From JBAZOO01 sp041648735 (GTDB taxonomy: Bacteria; Verrucomicrobiota; Lentisphaeria; Oligosphaerales; CAITYL01), in the NCBI GenBank assembly GCA_041648735.1, contig JBAZOO010000019.1, positions 1 to 64,000 on the forward strand: a stretch of DNA of 64,000 nucleotides, given 5' to 3'. The position numbers were made by a program, and so were the translations under genes. Every line of letters begins with the position of its first letter. The first letter of the stretch is position 1. Under the pieces are notes generated by a model. The model saw only the letters and a list, made by a program, of their open reading frames with translations, did not search any database and was not told the origin of the DNA. Below, in pieces: positions 44,908 to 53,523 of the stretch.

Positions 44908-45000
44908 CCCGCGCGGCCAATGCCCCGTTCCCGGCCGGCCGCCGGGGCGGGGCCACCCACGGCCAGGAGAGGCGCGCCCCCCGGCGGAAGTGTTGGCGGC

Positions 45001-46029
45001 TCAGGCCAGCCTGGCCTTGACCGCCCGCAGCTCCTGCTCGACGCCGTTGACCAGGTCAGCCATGATCGCCGCCACCGGCTCGACCTTGTCAATGAGCCCG
45101 ACCGACTGCCCGGCCATCAGCGAGCCGCTCTCGACATCGCCGTCAATCACGGCGCGGCGCAGGGCGCCCATCCAGAACTTCTCGACTTCGAGCTGGGCCT
45201 GTTCGCGGTGGATTTCGCCGCTTTCCAGCTTCTTGAGCAGTTCCAACTGGAGCTTGGCGAACTCCTGATGCCCCTTGTTGCGCAAGGCGCGCACGGCGAC
45301 CACCGGCAGCCGGCTGTCGAACTGCGGCGTCGCCACCGCGTCGCGCGCCTCGGCGCGGATGAAGGTCTCCTTGAACTTGGGGTGGGCGCAGCTTTCAGCG
45401 GAAACGGCGAAGCGGGTGCCGAGCTGGACGCCGGCGGCGCCCATCAGGAACATGTGCGCGCACATCCGCCCGGTGGCGATGCCGCCGGCCACGAACACCG
45501 GCACCTGCGGCGTCGTGAACAGCACCTGCTGCAAGAGCACCATCAGGCTGACGTGGCCGATGTGGCCGCCGGCCTCCATCCCCTCCAGGATCAGCGCGTC
45601 CACGCCAAAGCGCAGCATCCGCTCGGCGATCGAGGTGGTCGAGGCGAAGGCGAGCACCTTGGCGCCGCTGGCCTTGGCCGCCGCCACTTCCTTCTCCTTC
45701 GGGAAGCTGCCGGCGAAGATGATGTAGGGCAGCTTCACCCGCTTGATCATCTCCATGTGCTCGCGGTAGGCCGGGGCGATGGTGATCAGGTTGACGGCGA
45801 AGGGCTTGGCGGTCAGCGCCCGCGTCTCGGCGATCTGGCGCTCCAGGATGTCAACCGGCGTGTTGCCCCCCGCCAGGCAGCCAAAGCCGCCGGCGTTGCA
45901 GACGGCGGCCACCAGCTTCGGGTCGCTGACCCAGGTCATGGCGCCGCAGAGGAAGGGATACTGGCAGCCGAGGAAGTCGCGGCCGCGGGCAAAATGACGG
46001 TCGGCAAGCGTGGTGCTGGCAATGGACAT
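45001..46029 (-). CDS. FMN-dependent nitronate monooxygenase/FabK-type oxidoreductase
   Basis: A 342-aa TIM-barrel flavoprotein: GCQYPFLCGAMTWVSDPKLV at 21-40, then GGFGCLAGG, GVDALILEGMEAGGHIGHV (FMN phosphate site) and FVAGGIATGRM. Class-I nitronate monooxygenases, FabK enoyl-ACP reductase and related oxidoreductases share this layout and cannot be separated by eye. ATG 46029 gives the family start; a second in-frame ATG 18 bases upstream is possible. Confidence 0.88.
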   Translation of the reverse strand: MSIASTTLADRHFARGRDFLGCQYPFLCGAMTWVSDPKLVAAVCNAGGFGCLAGGNTPVDILERQIAETRALTAKPFAVNLITIAPAYREHMEMIKRVKLPYIIFAGSFPKEKEVAAAKASGAKVLAFASTTSIAERMLRFGVDALILEGMEAGGHIGHVSLMVLLQQVLFTTPQVPVFVAGGIATGRMCAHMFLMGAAGVQLGTRFAVSAESCAHPKFKETFIRAEARDAVATPQFDSRLPVVAVRALRNKGHQEFAKLQLELLKKLESGEIHREQAQLEVEKFWMGALRRAVIDGDVESGSLMAGQSVGLIDKVEPVAAIMADLVNGVEQELRAVKARLA

Positions 46030-46221
46030 GGTTTGGCTCAATCCCATTTGAAGGTGGTTCCCAGTCCTGGCCGCGGCGCGGGCGCGCCCCGGTTCCCGGA
46101 CAGGCAGCGGGCGCTTACTATAACTCATCTTCCCCCGGCCGGAACCGGCTGGAACTGACATCCTTGCCCGTCCGCTGGCCGCCCTGGCGCCCGCGGGCCA
46201 GGCCGTGGCTTTTTCTCAAAT

Positions 46222-46842
46222 TCAGTAGGTTGTGAACAATTGCGGGTTCCAGCCCAGATGGCGCAGCTCCTCCAGTATTTCAAGGATTCCGACGCACCAC
46301 CCGAAGACGAGGGCATCCAAGAGATGCCGCCGGAAGATCTTGGGGTTGACGACATACGTCTCCGGTTCCCTCAGCTTTCCCACCGCGGGGAAAAACCGGG
46401 GCGTGGATCTGGCATATTCCAAGTAAGATTCCAGATGCAGGAAGTTCAGCCTCTTTTCCTCGGCACGAATCACCGCCGGGTAGTAGGAGGCAAAGGCCAG
46501 GACAAGGATTGCCGGCATCAGAAGCGTCTCGGAAGCAAGCCCAACGCCAATGAAGCCAAGAAGGGAAAAGAAATAAAGCGGATTCCGCGAAAGCGAATAC
46601 GGGCCTTCGGTCACCAACCGGCTGCTTTTGTAGCCCGCAATGTACAAGGAACACCAAAGGCGCCCCAGCGAGGCGACGCCGACAAGGACAAGCCCCAGGG
46701 AGAAGAGCAGGGCGGAAACTAGGGGGGATTCCCTTTCCCACCGGCTGGCCGTGACCGAGTTGAAGGCGAAGAAAACCACTCCCGCCAACACCGAGAGCCG
46801 GATCCGCCACTTCTGCATTCTTGATTTCACCGTTGCCTCCAT
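46222..46842 (-). CDS. Isoprenylcysteine-methyltransferase-like membrane protein
   Basis: A 206-aa membrane protein with about five hydrophobic segments and the ICMT/PEMT signature LVTEGPYSLSRNPLYFFSLL, ending with EEKRLNFLHLESYLEYA. Bacterial homologues are methyltransferases of unknown substrate. Transcribed after the DUF347 gene (7 bases apart) and so probably part of the histidine-kinase operon. Confidence 0.85.
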   Translation of the reverse strand: MEATVKSRMQKWRIRLSVLAGVVFFAFNSVTASRWERESPLVSALLFSLGLVLVGVASLGRLWCSLYIAGYKSSRLVTEGPYSLSRNPLYFFSLLGFIGVGLASETLLMPAILVLAFASYYPAVIRAEEKRLNFLHLESYLEYARSTPRFFPAVGKLREPETYVVNPKIFRRHLLDALVFGWCVGILEILEELRHLGWNPQLFTTY

Positions 46843-46849
46843 TCCTGCC

Positions 46850-47605
46850 TTACGTCTGTTTCCCGGCCTCGCACTTCACCAGATCTTCCTCCGCCCGAAT
46901 GGTGTAAACCAGAATGGCCATCAGCAGGAATGCAAGGACGAGGGAAGACCCGACCGTGCCGAAATTGAGGCCCCCGTTGGCGACGGGTTTGGTAAGCAAA
47001 TCCCCGAAGGTGGCGCCGAAGGGGCGCGTCAGCACGAAGGCCACCCAGAACAGCAGGACGCGGTTCAGCCGCGTGAAAGCCGCCGCAAGGACGGTGGCGC
47101 CGAGCAGGCCGCCGATGAGCATGGCCCCGCCCAGGAAGCCCAGGCCGGAGTCATCGGCCAGAAAGTCGCCCAAGGCCGTGCCCAGGGTGTTGGAAAACAG
47201 GATGGCCAGCCAATAGAACAGCTCGGCCTTCGTGGTCTGGATGCCACTGACGGACAAGCTGGCGCCGCTGAACCGCCAAATGGCCAGCACCAGCAGCAGG
47301 CAGGCACCGAGGATGACCGCGCCAGTGGCGTAGCCAAGCCCAAGCGTCCGATCCATGAAATCGGACATTGTGGTGCCCGCCGTGCTGGTGGCAAGGATCA
47401 CGATCCAATATAGCGCCGGATTGAATTTCTTTGACCGCAGTTGCGCGACAACGGAAACCAGGAAGAGGCCAGCCAAGATGGCGGAGCTGAAGGCGTAGCC
47501 GACGTTCAAGGTCATCGAGAGGAGATCGCCCGCCGTCTCCCCCAATGTGGTGGCACAGATTTTCATGATCCAAAAAGCGACGGTGACTTGCGCGACTTTG
47601 GTCAT
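46850..47605 (-). CDS. DUF347 (COG4705) membrane protein
   Basis: A 251-aa protein with about eight membrane segments made of four repeats of one pattern: TTLGETAGDLLS, AGTTMSDFMDR, LGTALGDFLAD and FGATFGDLLTK. This is the DUF347 repeat of COG4705. Function unknown; the repeated acidic residues in membrane segments could coordinate a cation. Its ATG overlaps the histidine kinase stop (ATGA at 47602-47605), so the sensor controls or is controlled with it. Confidence 0.88.
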   Translation of the reverse strand: MTKVAQVTVAFWIMKICATTLGETAGDLLSMTLNVGYAFSSAILAGLFLVSVVAQLRSKKFNPALYWIVILATSTAGTTMSDFMDRTLGLGYATGAVILGACLLLVLAIWRFSGASLSVSGIQTTKAELFYWLAILFSNTLGTALGDFLADDSGLGFLGGAMLIGGLLGATVLAAAFTRLNRVLLFWVAFVLTRPFGATFGDLLTKPVANGGLNFGTVGSSLVLAFLLMAILVYTIRAEEDLVKCEAGKQT

Positions 47606-49095
47606 GGCGTCTCCTGTTCATGCTGGCATCGGCCCGGCGACAACCCGGGGGGAAGGTTTTTTGCCCGGCCTTCGGGGATGGGGATGGGCGCGGCCGGGAA
47701 ACGGAGGCGGACGCGGAACCAGCCGCCGGCTTCCGTGGCCACGCAGATCTCGTGCCCCAGCAATTCCATCACGCGTTGGGCCAACGCCAGGCCCAAACCG
47801 CAATGCGTGCCGACGCCGGCGCGCGCGGCGTCGCCGCTCCAGAAGCGGTCGAACACCCGCGCGCCATCCGCCGCCGCCACTTGGCTGCCGGAATTGGCGA
47901 TCTCGACGCCGGGCGCCGCCGCGTCCGGAGCCGCGCGGATGCACAGTTCCCCGCCCGTGTCGGCATAGCTGACGGCGTTGTCGAACAGGTTGCTGAGCAC
48001 CAGCCGCAACCGCTCCCGATCCGTCGTCACGACCGTGGCCGCGTCGTCGTCCCAAGTGACGCGCAGCCGGCGGGCGGCGGCCCGTTCCGCGAACGGCTCC
48101 CAGACGGCATGCAGAAGCGCGGACAGCCGCACCGGCTCCCGCCGGGCCGCGATCTGCCCCGCATCGAGGCGGACCAGTGCCAGCAGGTTCTCCACCAGGC
48201 CTTGCGTCGCGAGGACAATGGCCAGGCAGTCCTGCACCGTTTTCCGATAGGCGGCGGCCTGGCGCGGCTGCGACAACGCCACCTCCAGCTTGGCGCGCAG
48301 CCCAAACAGCGGCGTCCGCAGTTCATGGGCCAGGTCGGCGGAGAGGGAGCGTTCCCGCGCAAAGGCGGCGTCAAGCTTCGCCAGGAGCTGGTTGAGGCCG
48401 TCCACCACGGGGCGCAATTCCTGGGGGACGCCGGCCGCGTCGAGGCGCTGGGAAAGCTGGTGCTCCCCGATGCCGCGCAGGTTGTTGCCCAGGCGGTGGA
48501 GCGGCTTCAGCCCGCGGGTCACGACGCCGGCCAGGATGGCGGCGCAGCCCAGGGTGGTGGCGGCGATGACCGTGGCCAGCCCCCAGAAAATCTGCTCCAG
48601 CACGTCGTTGACCGCCGTGGCGTCGCGGGCCACCGCCAAGGTGACGGGGGGCGGCGGCGTTTCCCGCGGCGGCGGCTTCGCCCCGTCGTGCTCATCCATC
48701 GCCGGCTGGAAGACGGCCAGCGCCTGCCGCCCCCGGCGCTTCCCCGGCAACCGCACGGCCCGCACCGTGCCTGGCGCGCCGCGGGCCAGGTCGTAGGCGC
48801 CCAGCGAGGCGGAGCGCTGCCAGACCCGGCCGGATCCGTCCCACAGCTCAAAATAGTCCTCGCCACGCCCAGGGCCGAACTGCCGCAGCATCTCCTTGTC
48901 CAACTCAAGCCGGACTTGCCCGCCCTCCACATCCACTTGGCTTTTCAGGGCCTGGAGCTGCGCCAGCAGGCTCCGGTCGAACTCGTTCATCACCGTGCGG
49001 TGGATCAGGGCAAAGAGAATGGCGCCGGCCGCCAGCAGGATCGCTGCGGCGGCGGCCACTGCCCCAAGGGTCATCTGCGAGCGCAGCGAACGCAT
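47602..49095 (-). CDS. Sensor histidine kinase
   Basis: Membrane sensor of 497 aa: two membrane segments (about 10-33 and 170-193) flanking a periplasmic region, a HAMP domain, the HisKA box LAHELRTPL (phospho-His near 258) and an HATPase domain with LSNLFDNAVSYA, RFWSGD and GLGLALAQRVME. The stimulus is unknown. It forms a pair with the response regulator 3 bases upstream and is coupled to the DUF347 gene downstream. Confidence 0.95.
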   Translation of the reverse strand: MRSLRSQMTLGAVAAAAAILLAAGAILFALIHRTVMNEFDRSLLAQLQALKSQVDVEGGQVRLELDKEMLRQFGPGRGEDYFELWDGSGRVWQRSASLGAYDLARGAPGTVRAVRLPGKRRGRQALAVFQPAMDEHDGAKPPPRETPPPPVTLAVARDATAVNDVLEQIFWGLATVIAATTLGCAAILAGVVTRGLKPLHRLGNNLRGIGEHQLSQRLDAAGVPQELRPVVDGLNQLLAKLDAAFARERSLSADLAHELRTPLFGLRAKLEVALSQPRQAAAYRKTVQDCLAIVLATQGLVENLLALVRLDAGQIAARREPVRLSALLHAVWEPFAERAAARRLRVTWDDDAATVVTTDRERLRLVLSNLFDNAVSYADTGGELCIRAAPDAAAPGVEIANSGSQVAAADGARVFDRFWSGDAARAGVGTHCGLGLALAQRVMELLGHEICVATEAGGWFRVRLRFPAAPIPIPEGRAKNLPPGLSPGRCQHEQETP

Positions 49096-49098
49096 GGC

Positions 49099-49773
49099 TC
49101 AACCGTCCTTTTGCAGGATGTAGCCGTGGCCACGCCGGGTATGGATCAGCGGCGGGCTTCCGGGACGGTCAAGTTTCCGCCGGAGATGCCCGATATACAC
49201 GTCCACGACATTGCTCTCCGCCATGGCGTTGAATTCATAGACGTGTTCCCAGATTTCCGTCCGGGTGACCACGGTGCCGGCGCGGCTGGCAAGGAATTCC
49301 AGCAGGGCGTATTCGCGGGCGGTCAGCCCGATCATGCGGCCGGCGCGCGCCACGGTCCGGGCGGCGGTGTCGATCGTCAGGTCCGCCAGGCGGAGCACGG
49401 GATCCTTCGCCTGGTATTGCCGCCGCACCAAGGCCCGCACCCGCGCCACCAGTTCCTTGAAGGCGAAGGGCTTGACCAGATAGTCGTCGGCGCCGGCGTT
49501 CAACCCCTTCACCCGGTCTTCCAGCGTGTCCTTGGCGGTCAAGACCAGGACATGGGTCTGCCGCCCCTTCCGCCGCAGCTCGCCAAGGATGGCCATGCCG
49601 TCCACCAGCGGCAGCATCAGGTCCAGGATGATCACGTCATACTCGCCGGCCATGGCGGCGCGGAGCCCGGCCCGGCCATCCGCCGCGGCATCCACAGCAA
49701 AACCGGCTTCCCGCAACCCCTGTTCCAAGGTTTCCCGCGTCGGCGCGTAGTCTTCAATCAAAAGAATGTGCAT
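49099..49773 (-). CDS. OmpR-family response regulator
   Basis: A 224-aa DNA-binding regulator: receiver domain with Asp51 as phosphoacceptor (VIILDLMLP), LTAKD and LVKPF, followed by the winged-helix output domain (GLTAREYALLEFLA, NVVDVYIGHLRRKL, HTRRGHGYIL). First gene of the regulatory operon. The PepSY-like gene just upstream in the same orientation is a likely target. Confidence 0.96.
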   Translation of the reverse strand: MHILLIEDYAPTRETLEQGLREAGFAVDAAADGRAGLRAAMAGEYDVIILDLMLPLVDGMAILGELRRKGRQTHVLVLTAKDTLEDRVKGLNAGADDYLVKPFAFKELVARVRALVRRQYQAKDPVLRLADLTIDTAARTVARAGRMIGLTAREYALLEFLASRAGTVVTRTEIWEHVYEFNAMAESNVVDVYIGHLRRKLDRPGSPPLIHTRRGHGYILQKDG

Positions 49774-49879
49774 GGCTTGGACTTGGCCTCCGCCTGGCCG
49801 GGCGCCTTGCCCCTGGGCAACCCCAAGGGTGGCAGCCCGGCCAAGCTCAGGAATCTAGCGACGTCCAGGAAAAAAGCGA

Positions 49880-50242
49880 TCAATCCTGGTGCTCGCCGGC
49901 TTTTTCGTCATCCGTCTCCACTTCCTCGCCGGCTTTTTCGTCATCCGTCTCCACTTCCTTGCTGATGAGCTTGCCATCGGCGGCGACCTTGATCTCGCAC
50001 TCCTTGCCGCCCACGGTGGCCTTGGCCTCGTAGGTGGTCGTCCCGTTTTCCGCCTCCACTTCGACCTGGGCAATCTTGACGCCGGGGGCTTCCTTGGCCA
50101 AGGTTGCCTGCACGGCGGCCGGCGCCTTGTCAAAGCTGATTTTTTCGTCGGCCTTGCTGTCATCGCCCGCTTGGGCCGCCACGCTGGCGAGCATCCCCAA
50201 GGACGCCGCCGCCAAAGCCATGGCCTTGATCATTCCATTCAT
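49880..50242 (-). CDS. Secreted PepSY-like small protein with acidic repeat tail
   Basis: A 120-aa exported protein. Residues 1-25 form a signal peptide. Residues about 35-95 resemble a PepSY-like (putative beta-lactamase-inhibitor-like) fold: FDKAPAAVQATLAKEAPGV, TYEAKATVGGKECEIKVAAD, DGKLISKE. The C-terminus carries EVETDDEKAGE twice in tandem. Proteins of this type often accompany two-component systems in other bacteria; binding of metal or another envelope ligand by the acidic tail is conceivable but unproven. Confidence 0.82.
   Translation of the reverse strand: MNGMIKAMALAAASLGMLASVAAQAGDDSKADEKISFDKAPAAVQATLAKEAPGVKIAQVEVEAENGTTTYEAKATVGGKECEIKVAADGKLISKEVETDDEKAGEEVETDDEKAGEHQD
49892..49957. 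repeat. Two perfect 33-bp tandem repeats in the PepSY-like gene
   Basis: The unit CTCGCCGGCTTTTTCGTCAT plus 13 more bases occurs at 49892-49924 and 49925-49957 without mismatches, giving the duplicated acidic peptide. Identity at every third position shows the duplication is recent or kept homogeneous. Confidence 0.9.
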
Positions 50243-50568
50243 CTTGGGACCTCCAGTTGCACACTCGGTTGGGACTTTGCGGAAGTCGGCACCATGCCCA
50301 CTTCACACCCATCAAAATAGCCAGGCCAGATGACAGGATGATGAAAAACCCGAAATAAATTGCATCTTCCTTATCCCCAATTCATTGCGCAGCCACCCGC
50401 GCAAATTCGCGCCTTGGCCCCCCTGCCAGGGGCGCGCCGGGGCAAGCGCCGCCCGCCACGCTGGAGCGTGGATGCGCTTGGGGAAGTGCCGGCCCCGTCG
50501 CCATCCCCGGCCCCGACGGCTCGCCGCCGCCAACGCCGCGCAAGGAATCGGCGACGCTGCCGGCGCGC
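50243..50568. other. Gene-free gap with a hairpin-repeat copy
   Basis: No supported gene. CCACGCTGGAGCGTGG (50456-50471) is another member of the CACGCTGAAGCGTG hairpin family. A small open frame here has no ribosome-binding site or family match. Confidence 0.5.
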
Positions 50569-51135
50569 TCACCCCTTGAACACCGCGGAGACCGCCTTGA
50601 ACGCCGGATGCTTCGCGTCCCGCAGCAACTGGAAGAAGGCCGCCTCCACCGAGGTCACGGCCACGCCGGCATGGCGCAGGAAGGCCAGCGCCAGCTCCCG
50701 GTCCGCCGCCTGGCGCGAGACCACCGCGTCCGCCAGCAGCACCGGGCGGTAGCCGCGCGCCAAGGAGTCCAGCGCCGTCTGCTGCACGCAGACATGGGTC
50801 TCCATGCCGAGCAGCAGCAGCGCCGCCGGCCGCACCGCCTCCACCGCCGCGGCGAACCCCGGATCGCCCCAGCAGGAAAAAGTGGTCTTGGCCAGGACTT
50901 TCGCCGCCGCCGGCAGCGCCGCGCGCACCGCGGGCAGCGTCGGCCCCAGACCCTGGGGATATTGCTCGGTGACCACCACGTCCAAGCCCAGGGCACCGGC
51001 CGCCCGCAGCGCCTTCAGCGTCGCCGCCTGCGCCGGCCCCGCCTCGAACCCGGGCATGGCCCGGACCAGCCGCTCCTGCACATCAACCACCACCAGCATC
51101 ACGCCCCCGGCCAGCTCCGGCATCGCCATCGTCAT
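50569..51135 (-). CDS. Isochorismatase-family cysteine hydrolase
   Basis: A 188-aa hydrolase with the family triad Asp18 (VVDVQERL), Lys83 (LAKTTFSC) and Cys116 (METHVCVQQTALD). Closest in pattern to the short hydrolases annotated near nicotinamidase and ycaC; the substrate is unknown. GGAAGGGG before the ATG at 51135 supports this start. Confidence 0.9.
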   Translation of the reverse strand: MTMAMPELAGGVMLVVVDVQERLVRAMPGFEAGPAQAATLKALRAAGALGLDVVVTEQYPQGLGPTLPAVRAALPAAAKVLAKTTFSCWGDPGFAAAVEAVRPAALLLLGMETHVCVQQTALDSLARGYRPVLLADAVVSRQAADRELALAFLRHAGVAVTSVEAAFFQLLRDAKHPAFKAVSAVFKG

Positions 51136-51209
51136 TGTCCACCCCTTCCTTTTGCCCGGCCACGCAACCGCGCCTGGCCCAACCTGGCCGCCGCCCAACG
51201 CCCGCGGTT

Positions 51210-51242
51210 TGCGGAGTCCGCACGGCGACAACCGCCTATAAT
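51210..51242. promoter_or_regulatory. Dispersed palindrome next to a TATAAT box
   Basis: TGCGGAGTCCGCA (51210-51222) is followed 14 bases later by TATAAT (51237-51242) on the plus strand. The gene downstream on that strand is not obvious; for the isochorismatase gene on the minus strand the palindrome would lie in the leader. Confidence 0.4.
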
Positions 51243-51305
51243 CTGCCCCGGAAATCCGCCGCCGCCACCAGCCGGCCACTCCCCTTCCGTTCCCCACCTT
51301 TCCCG

Positions 51306-51596
51306 CTACCTTCCTCCGCGCTGGAAAGCAATTTCCGGTCGGCTGATGCCGTTTTGTGAGAACAGACCCTGCGCCCGCTGGCCCATGCCACCAGTGATGA
51401 TGACGTTCGCGCCCGGCTCGTGCAGCCAGCGGGGGAGCGCGCCCGGCTCATGCGCGGGAGGCGTGATGTAGGTGGTGCCGGCAATGGTCCTTCCGGCATC
51501 GTCCACATCAACAAGGGCGAACTGCTCGCAGTGGCCAAAGTGCATGCAGAGCCATCCCACAGGAGATGAAAACTGCCTGGCCTTGTTGGGTTCATG
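51306..51596 (-). pseudogene. Truncated NifX-type (DiNase) gene
   Basis: The minus-strand frame contains LCMHFGHCEQFALVDVDD, TPPAHEPGALPRWLHEPGAN and VIITGGMGQRAQGLFSQNGI, which fit the dinitrogenase iron-molybdenum cofactor family almost residue for residue. There is no start codon giving the usual MKIAIP beginning, and after NGI the family sequence stops and the frame closes 11 residues later. Both ends are therefore lost. Intact relatives occur at 53524 and 54726. Confidence 0.7.
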
Positions 51597-51687
51597 AGCT
51601 TGGCGGCGGCGTTTTCCGGGGCGTCCCATTTTGCTTTTTTCCTTGGCCCTGAAGTTTGGTGTCGTGCGTCCCCGAGGGACGCTGGGG

Positions 51688-51871
51688 CAATAGGCAGGGG
51701 CAACGCCCCTGCACCCAGGCCCCCCCGTTTTGGCGTGCCATCGGTACGCCGGGAGATCGTCAAGATCCGGATTTCCGATTTTCGAATGCCTGGACGGCAG
51801 ATCCCCCGCGTACCTACGGCACGCGAACCATTGGCAACAACCTGAAGCAGGGGCGCCGCCCCTGCCTATTG
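51688..51871. mobile_element. 184-bp inverted-repeat element (MITE- or REP-like)
   Basis: The 25-base ends 51688-51712 (CAATAGGCAGGGGC...) and 51847-51871 (...GCCCCTGCCTATTG) are inverted copies with two mismatches, and each end is itself a GCAGGGGC/GCCCCTGC hairpin. A second inverted pair (GGCGTGCC..GGTACGCC near 51732 and GCGTACC..GGCACGC near 51810) is nested inside. It has no coding capacity. The remaining bases of this gap hold CGATTTCGATCCCGAT phrases. Confidence 0.6.
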
Positions 51872-51982
51872 TCCGCCGGTCCTTACGGGACAGGTCACGC
51901 CCGCCCGATCGCGATTTCGATCCCGATTCCGATTTCGATCACTATGGGAAGAAGGCCCATGGGATGCCTGCAATATGCAATA

Positions 51983-53347
51983 CTAGCGTCTCCGCCCGCG
52001 CCCGTCGGCTTCGGGCGTGTCGATGCCGAGGGCGTTGATTTTGCGGTAGAGCGTGCTGACGTTGATGCCAAGGTCCCTGGCCGCCAGCTTGCGGTTGCCG
52101 TTTCGGCGATCCAGCGTCTCGGCGATGAAGAGCTTTTCGATAGCTTCCAGGCTCATCGGTTGGCCGTCCGGAACGCCTCGCCCGGCCGTCGGCCGGAGTT
52201 CGGGAGGCAGGTGGTTGAGCTCGATCATTCCGCCGCGGCACAGCACAAACGCCTGTTCGATGATATTCTCCAGCTCGCGGACATTGCCCGGGTAGTCGTG
52301 CTCCATCAGGCGGGCAAGCACCTGATTGGAAACGCCGGCGATATCCTTGCCCTGGAGGCGGTTGAACTTGGCGATGAGGTGGTCCAGCAGCAGCGGGATG
52401 TCCTCGCGCCGCTGGGCGAGGCCGGGCAGCTCCAGGTGGATCACGCGAATGCGGTAGTAGAGGTCGTCCCGGAACTTGCCAGCGTGGACCAGCTTGGCCA
52501 GATCCCGGTTGGTGGCCGCGATCACACGCACGTCAACGGGGATCGGCTTGAGCCCGCCGAGCGGCTCGATCACACGTTCCTGGAGCACCCGCAGCAGGCG
52601 GACCTGCATCGCCGGCGAGATGTCGCCGATCTCGTCCAGAAAGACCGTTCCGCTATCGGCCAGGGCGAACCGGCCGGGCTTGTCGCGTTTGGCGTCGGTG
52701 AACGCGCCGGCCTTGTGGCCGAAAAGCTCGCTCTCCAGCAGCGTGTCGGGCAGGGCGGCGCAGTTGACCGCCACGAAGGGCTTCTTCTTGCGGGGCGAGA
52801 GGTTGTGGATGGCGCGGGCGAAGAGTTCCTTGCCCGTCCCGCTGGGGCCTTCGATCAACACCGTGGAATTGCTCTCAGCGATCTGGGGCAGGATATCGAA
52901 CAGCCGCAGCATGGCCGGGCTCCGGCCGACGATGTCCTCGAAGGTGTAGCGGGCCTGGAGTTGCTTCTGGAGTTGCTCGACCTGGCTCAGGTCCTGGAAG
53001 GTCTCGACGCCCCCGACGACTTTGCCGTCATTGTCCTTCAGCAGGGCCGTTGAGATGCGGATGGGCACCCGCTGCCCGTGCTGGTTGATGATGTGGGCCG
53101 TGGCATTCAGAACGGGCTTGCCGCTGGCTATGGTGCGGCGTAGTGCGCAGCCCGTCTCACAGATGCTCGCGCGGAACACATCACAACAGGGGCTTCCAAT
53201 GGCCTGCTGGGCCGACACGCCGGTAATTCTCTCGGCCGCCCGGTTGAACGCGATGATGTGCCAGTCCAAATCGACGGTGAATACGCCTTCGTTGATCGAC
53301 TCCAGGATGGCAGTCTCGTGTTGGTCGGGAAGTTGGTTCTTGCTCAT
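51983..53347 (-). CDS. Sigma-54-dependent activator with PAS sensor
   Basis: A 454-aa enhancer-binding protein. Residues about 10-125 form a PAS domain with four clustered cysteines (54, 55, 63, 67), which could hold a redox or Fe-S sensor. The AAA+ domain has Walker A GPSGTGKE (167-174), Walker B TVFLDEIGD (234-242) and the sigma-54 contact loop as GAFTDA (214-219) in place of GAFTGA. The C-terminal Fis-type helix-turn-helix ends near 445. It is divergent from the NifX-type operon, whose upstream region has a -24/-12 promoter, so it is the likely activator. Confidence 0.93.
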   Translation of the reverse strand: MSKNQLPDQHETAILESINEGVFTVDLDWHIIAFNRAAERITGVSAQQAIGSPCCDVFRASICETGCALRRTIASGKPVLNATAHIINQHGQRVPIRISTALLKDNDGKVVGGVETFQDLSQVEQLQKQLQARYTFEDIVGRSPAMLRLFDILPQIAESNSTVLIEGPSGTGKELFARAIHNLSPRKKKPFVAVNCAALPDTLLESELFGHKAGAFTDAKRDKPGRFALADSGTVFLDEIGDISPAMQVRLLRVLQERVIEPLGGLKPIPVDVRVIAATNRDLAKLVHAGKFRDDLYYRIRVIHLELPGLAQRREDIPLLLDHLIAKFNRLQGKDIAGVSNQVLARLMEHDYPGNVRELENIIEQAFVLCRGGMIELNHLPPELRPTAGRGVPDGQPMSLEAIEKLFIAETLDRRNGNRKLAARDLGINVSTLYRKINALGIDTPEADGRGRRR

Positions 53348-53376
53348 GGTCAGTCGGCTCCAGCCACTACTCGTGC

Positions 53377-53405
53377 AATTTACTGCTGTAGACGGCCGAC
53401 GTCAA
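53377..53405 (-). promoter_or_regulatory. Candidate sigma-70 promoter of the sigma-54 activator gene
   Basis: On the minus strand TTGACG (53405-53400) and TAAATT (53382-53377) are separated by exactly 17 bases, about 30 bases before the ATG at 53347. A GGAG site lies in the leader. Confidence 0.55.
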
Positions 53406-53495
53406 GTCAAAATGCGCGATTCTCAATGTCGTCCACGGCATCCTGCTGTCGCCCATCTATTTGAAAACACAGAACTTGTGGCGTTAGCCGCCGGG

Positions 53496-53512
53496 TTGGC
53501 GCGGGATTTGCT
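53496..53512 (+). promoter_or_regulatory. Sigma-54 (-24/-12) promoter of the NifX-type operon
   Basis: TTGGCGCGGGATTTGCT matches the TGGCAC-N5-TTGC consensus: GG and GC are separated by exactly 10 bases. It lies 12 bases before the ATG at 53524, so the predicted transcript would begin at or next to the start codon. Confidence 0.7.
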
Positions 53513-53523
53513 ATTCGGTGCAG

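Noticed and set aside
50312..50572. Small minus-strand open frame before the PepSY-like gene
   Set aside because: No ribosome-binding site or family pattern; it crosses a hairpin repeat.
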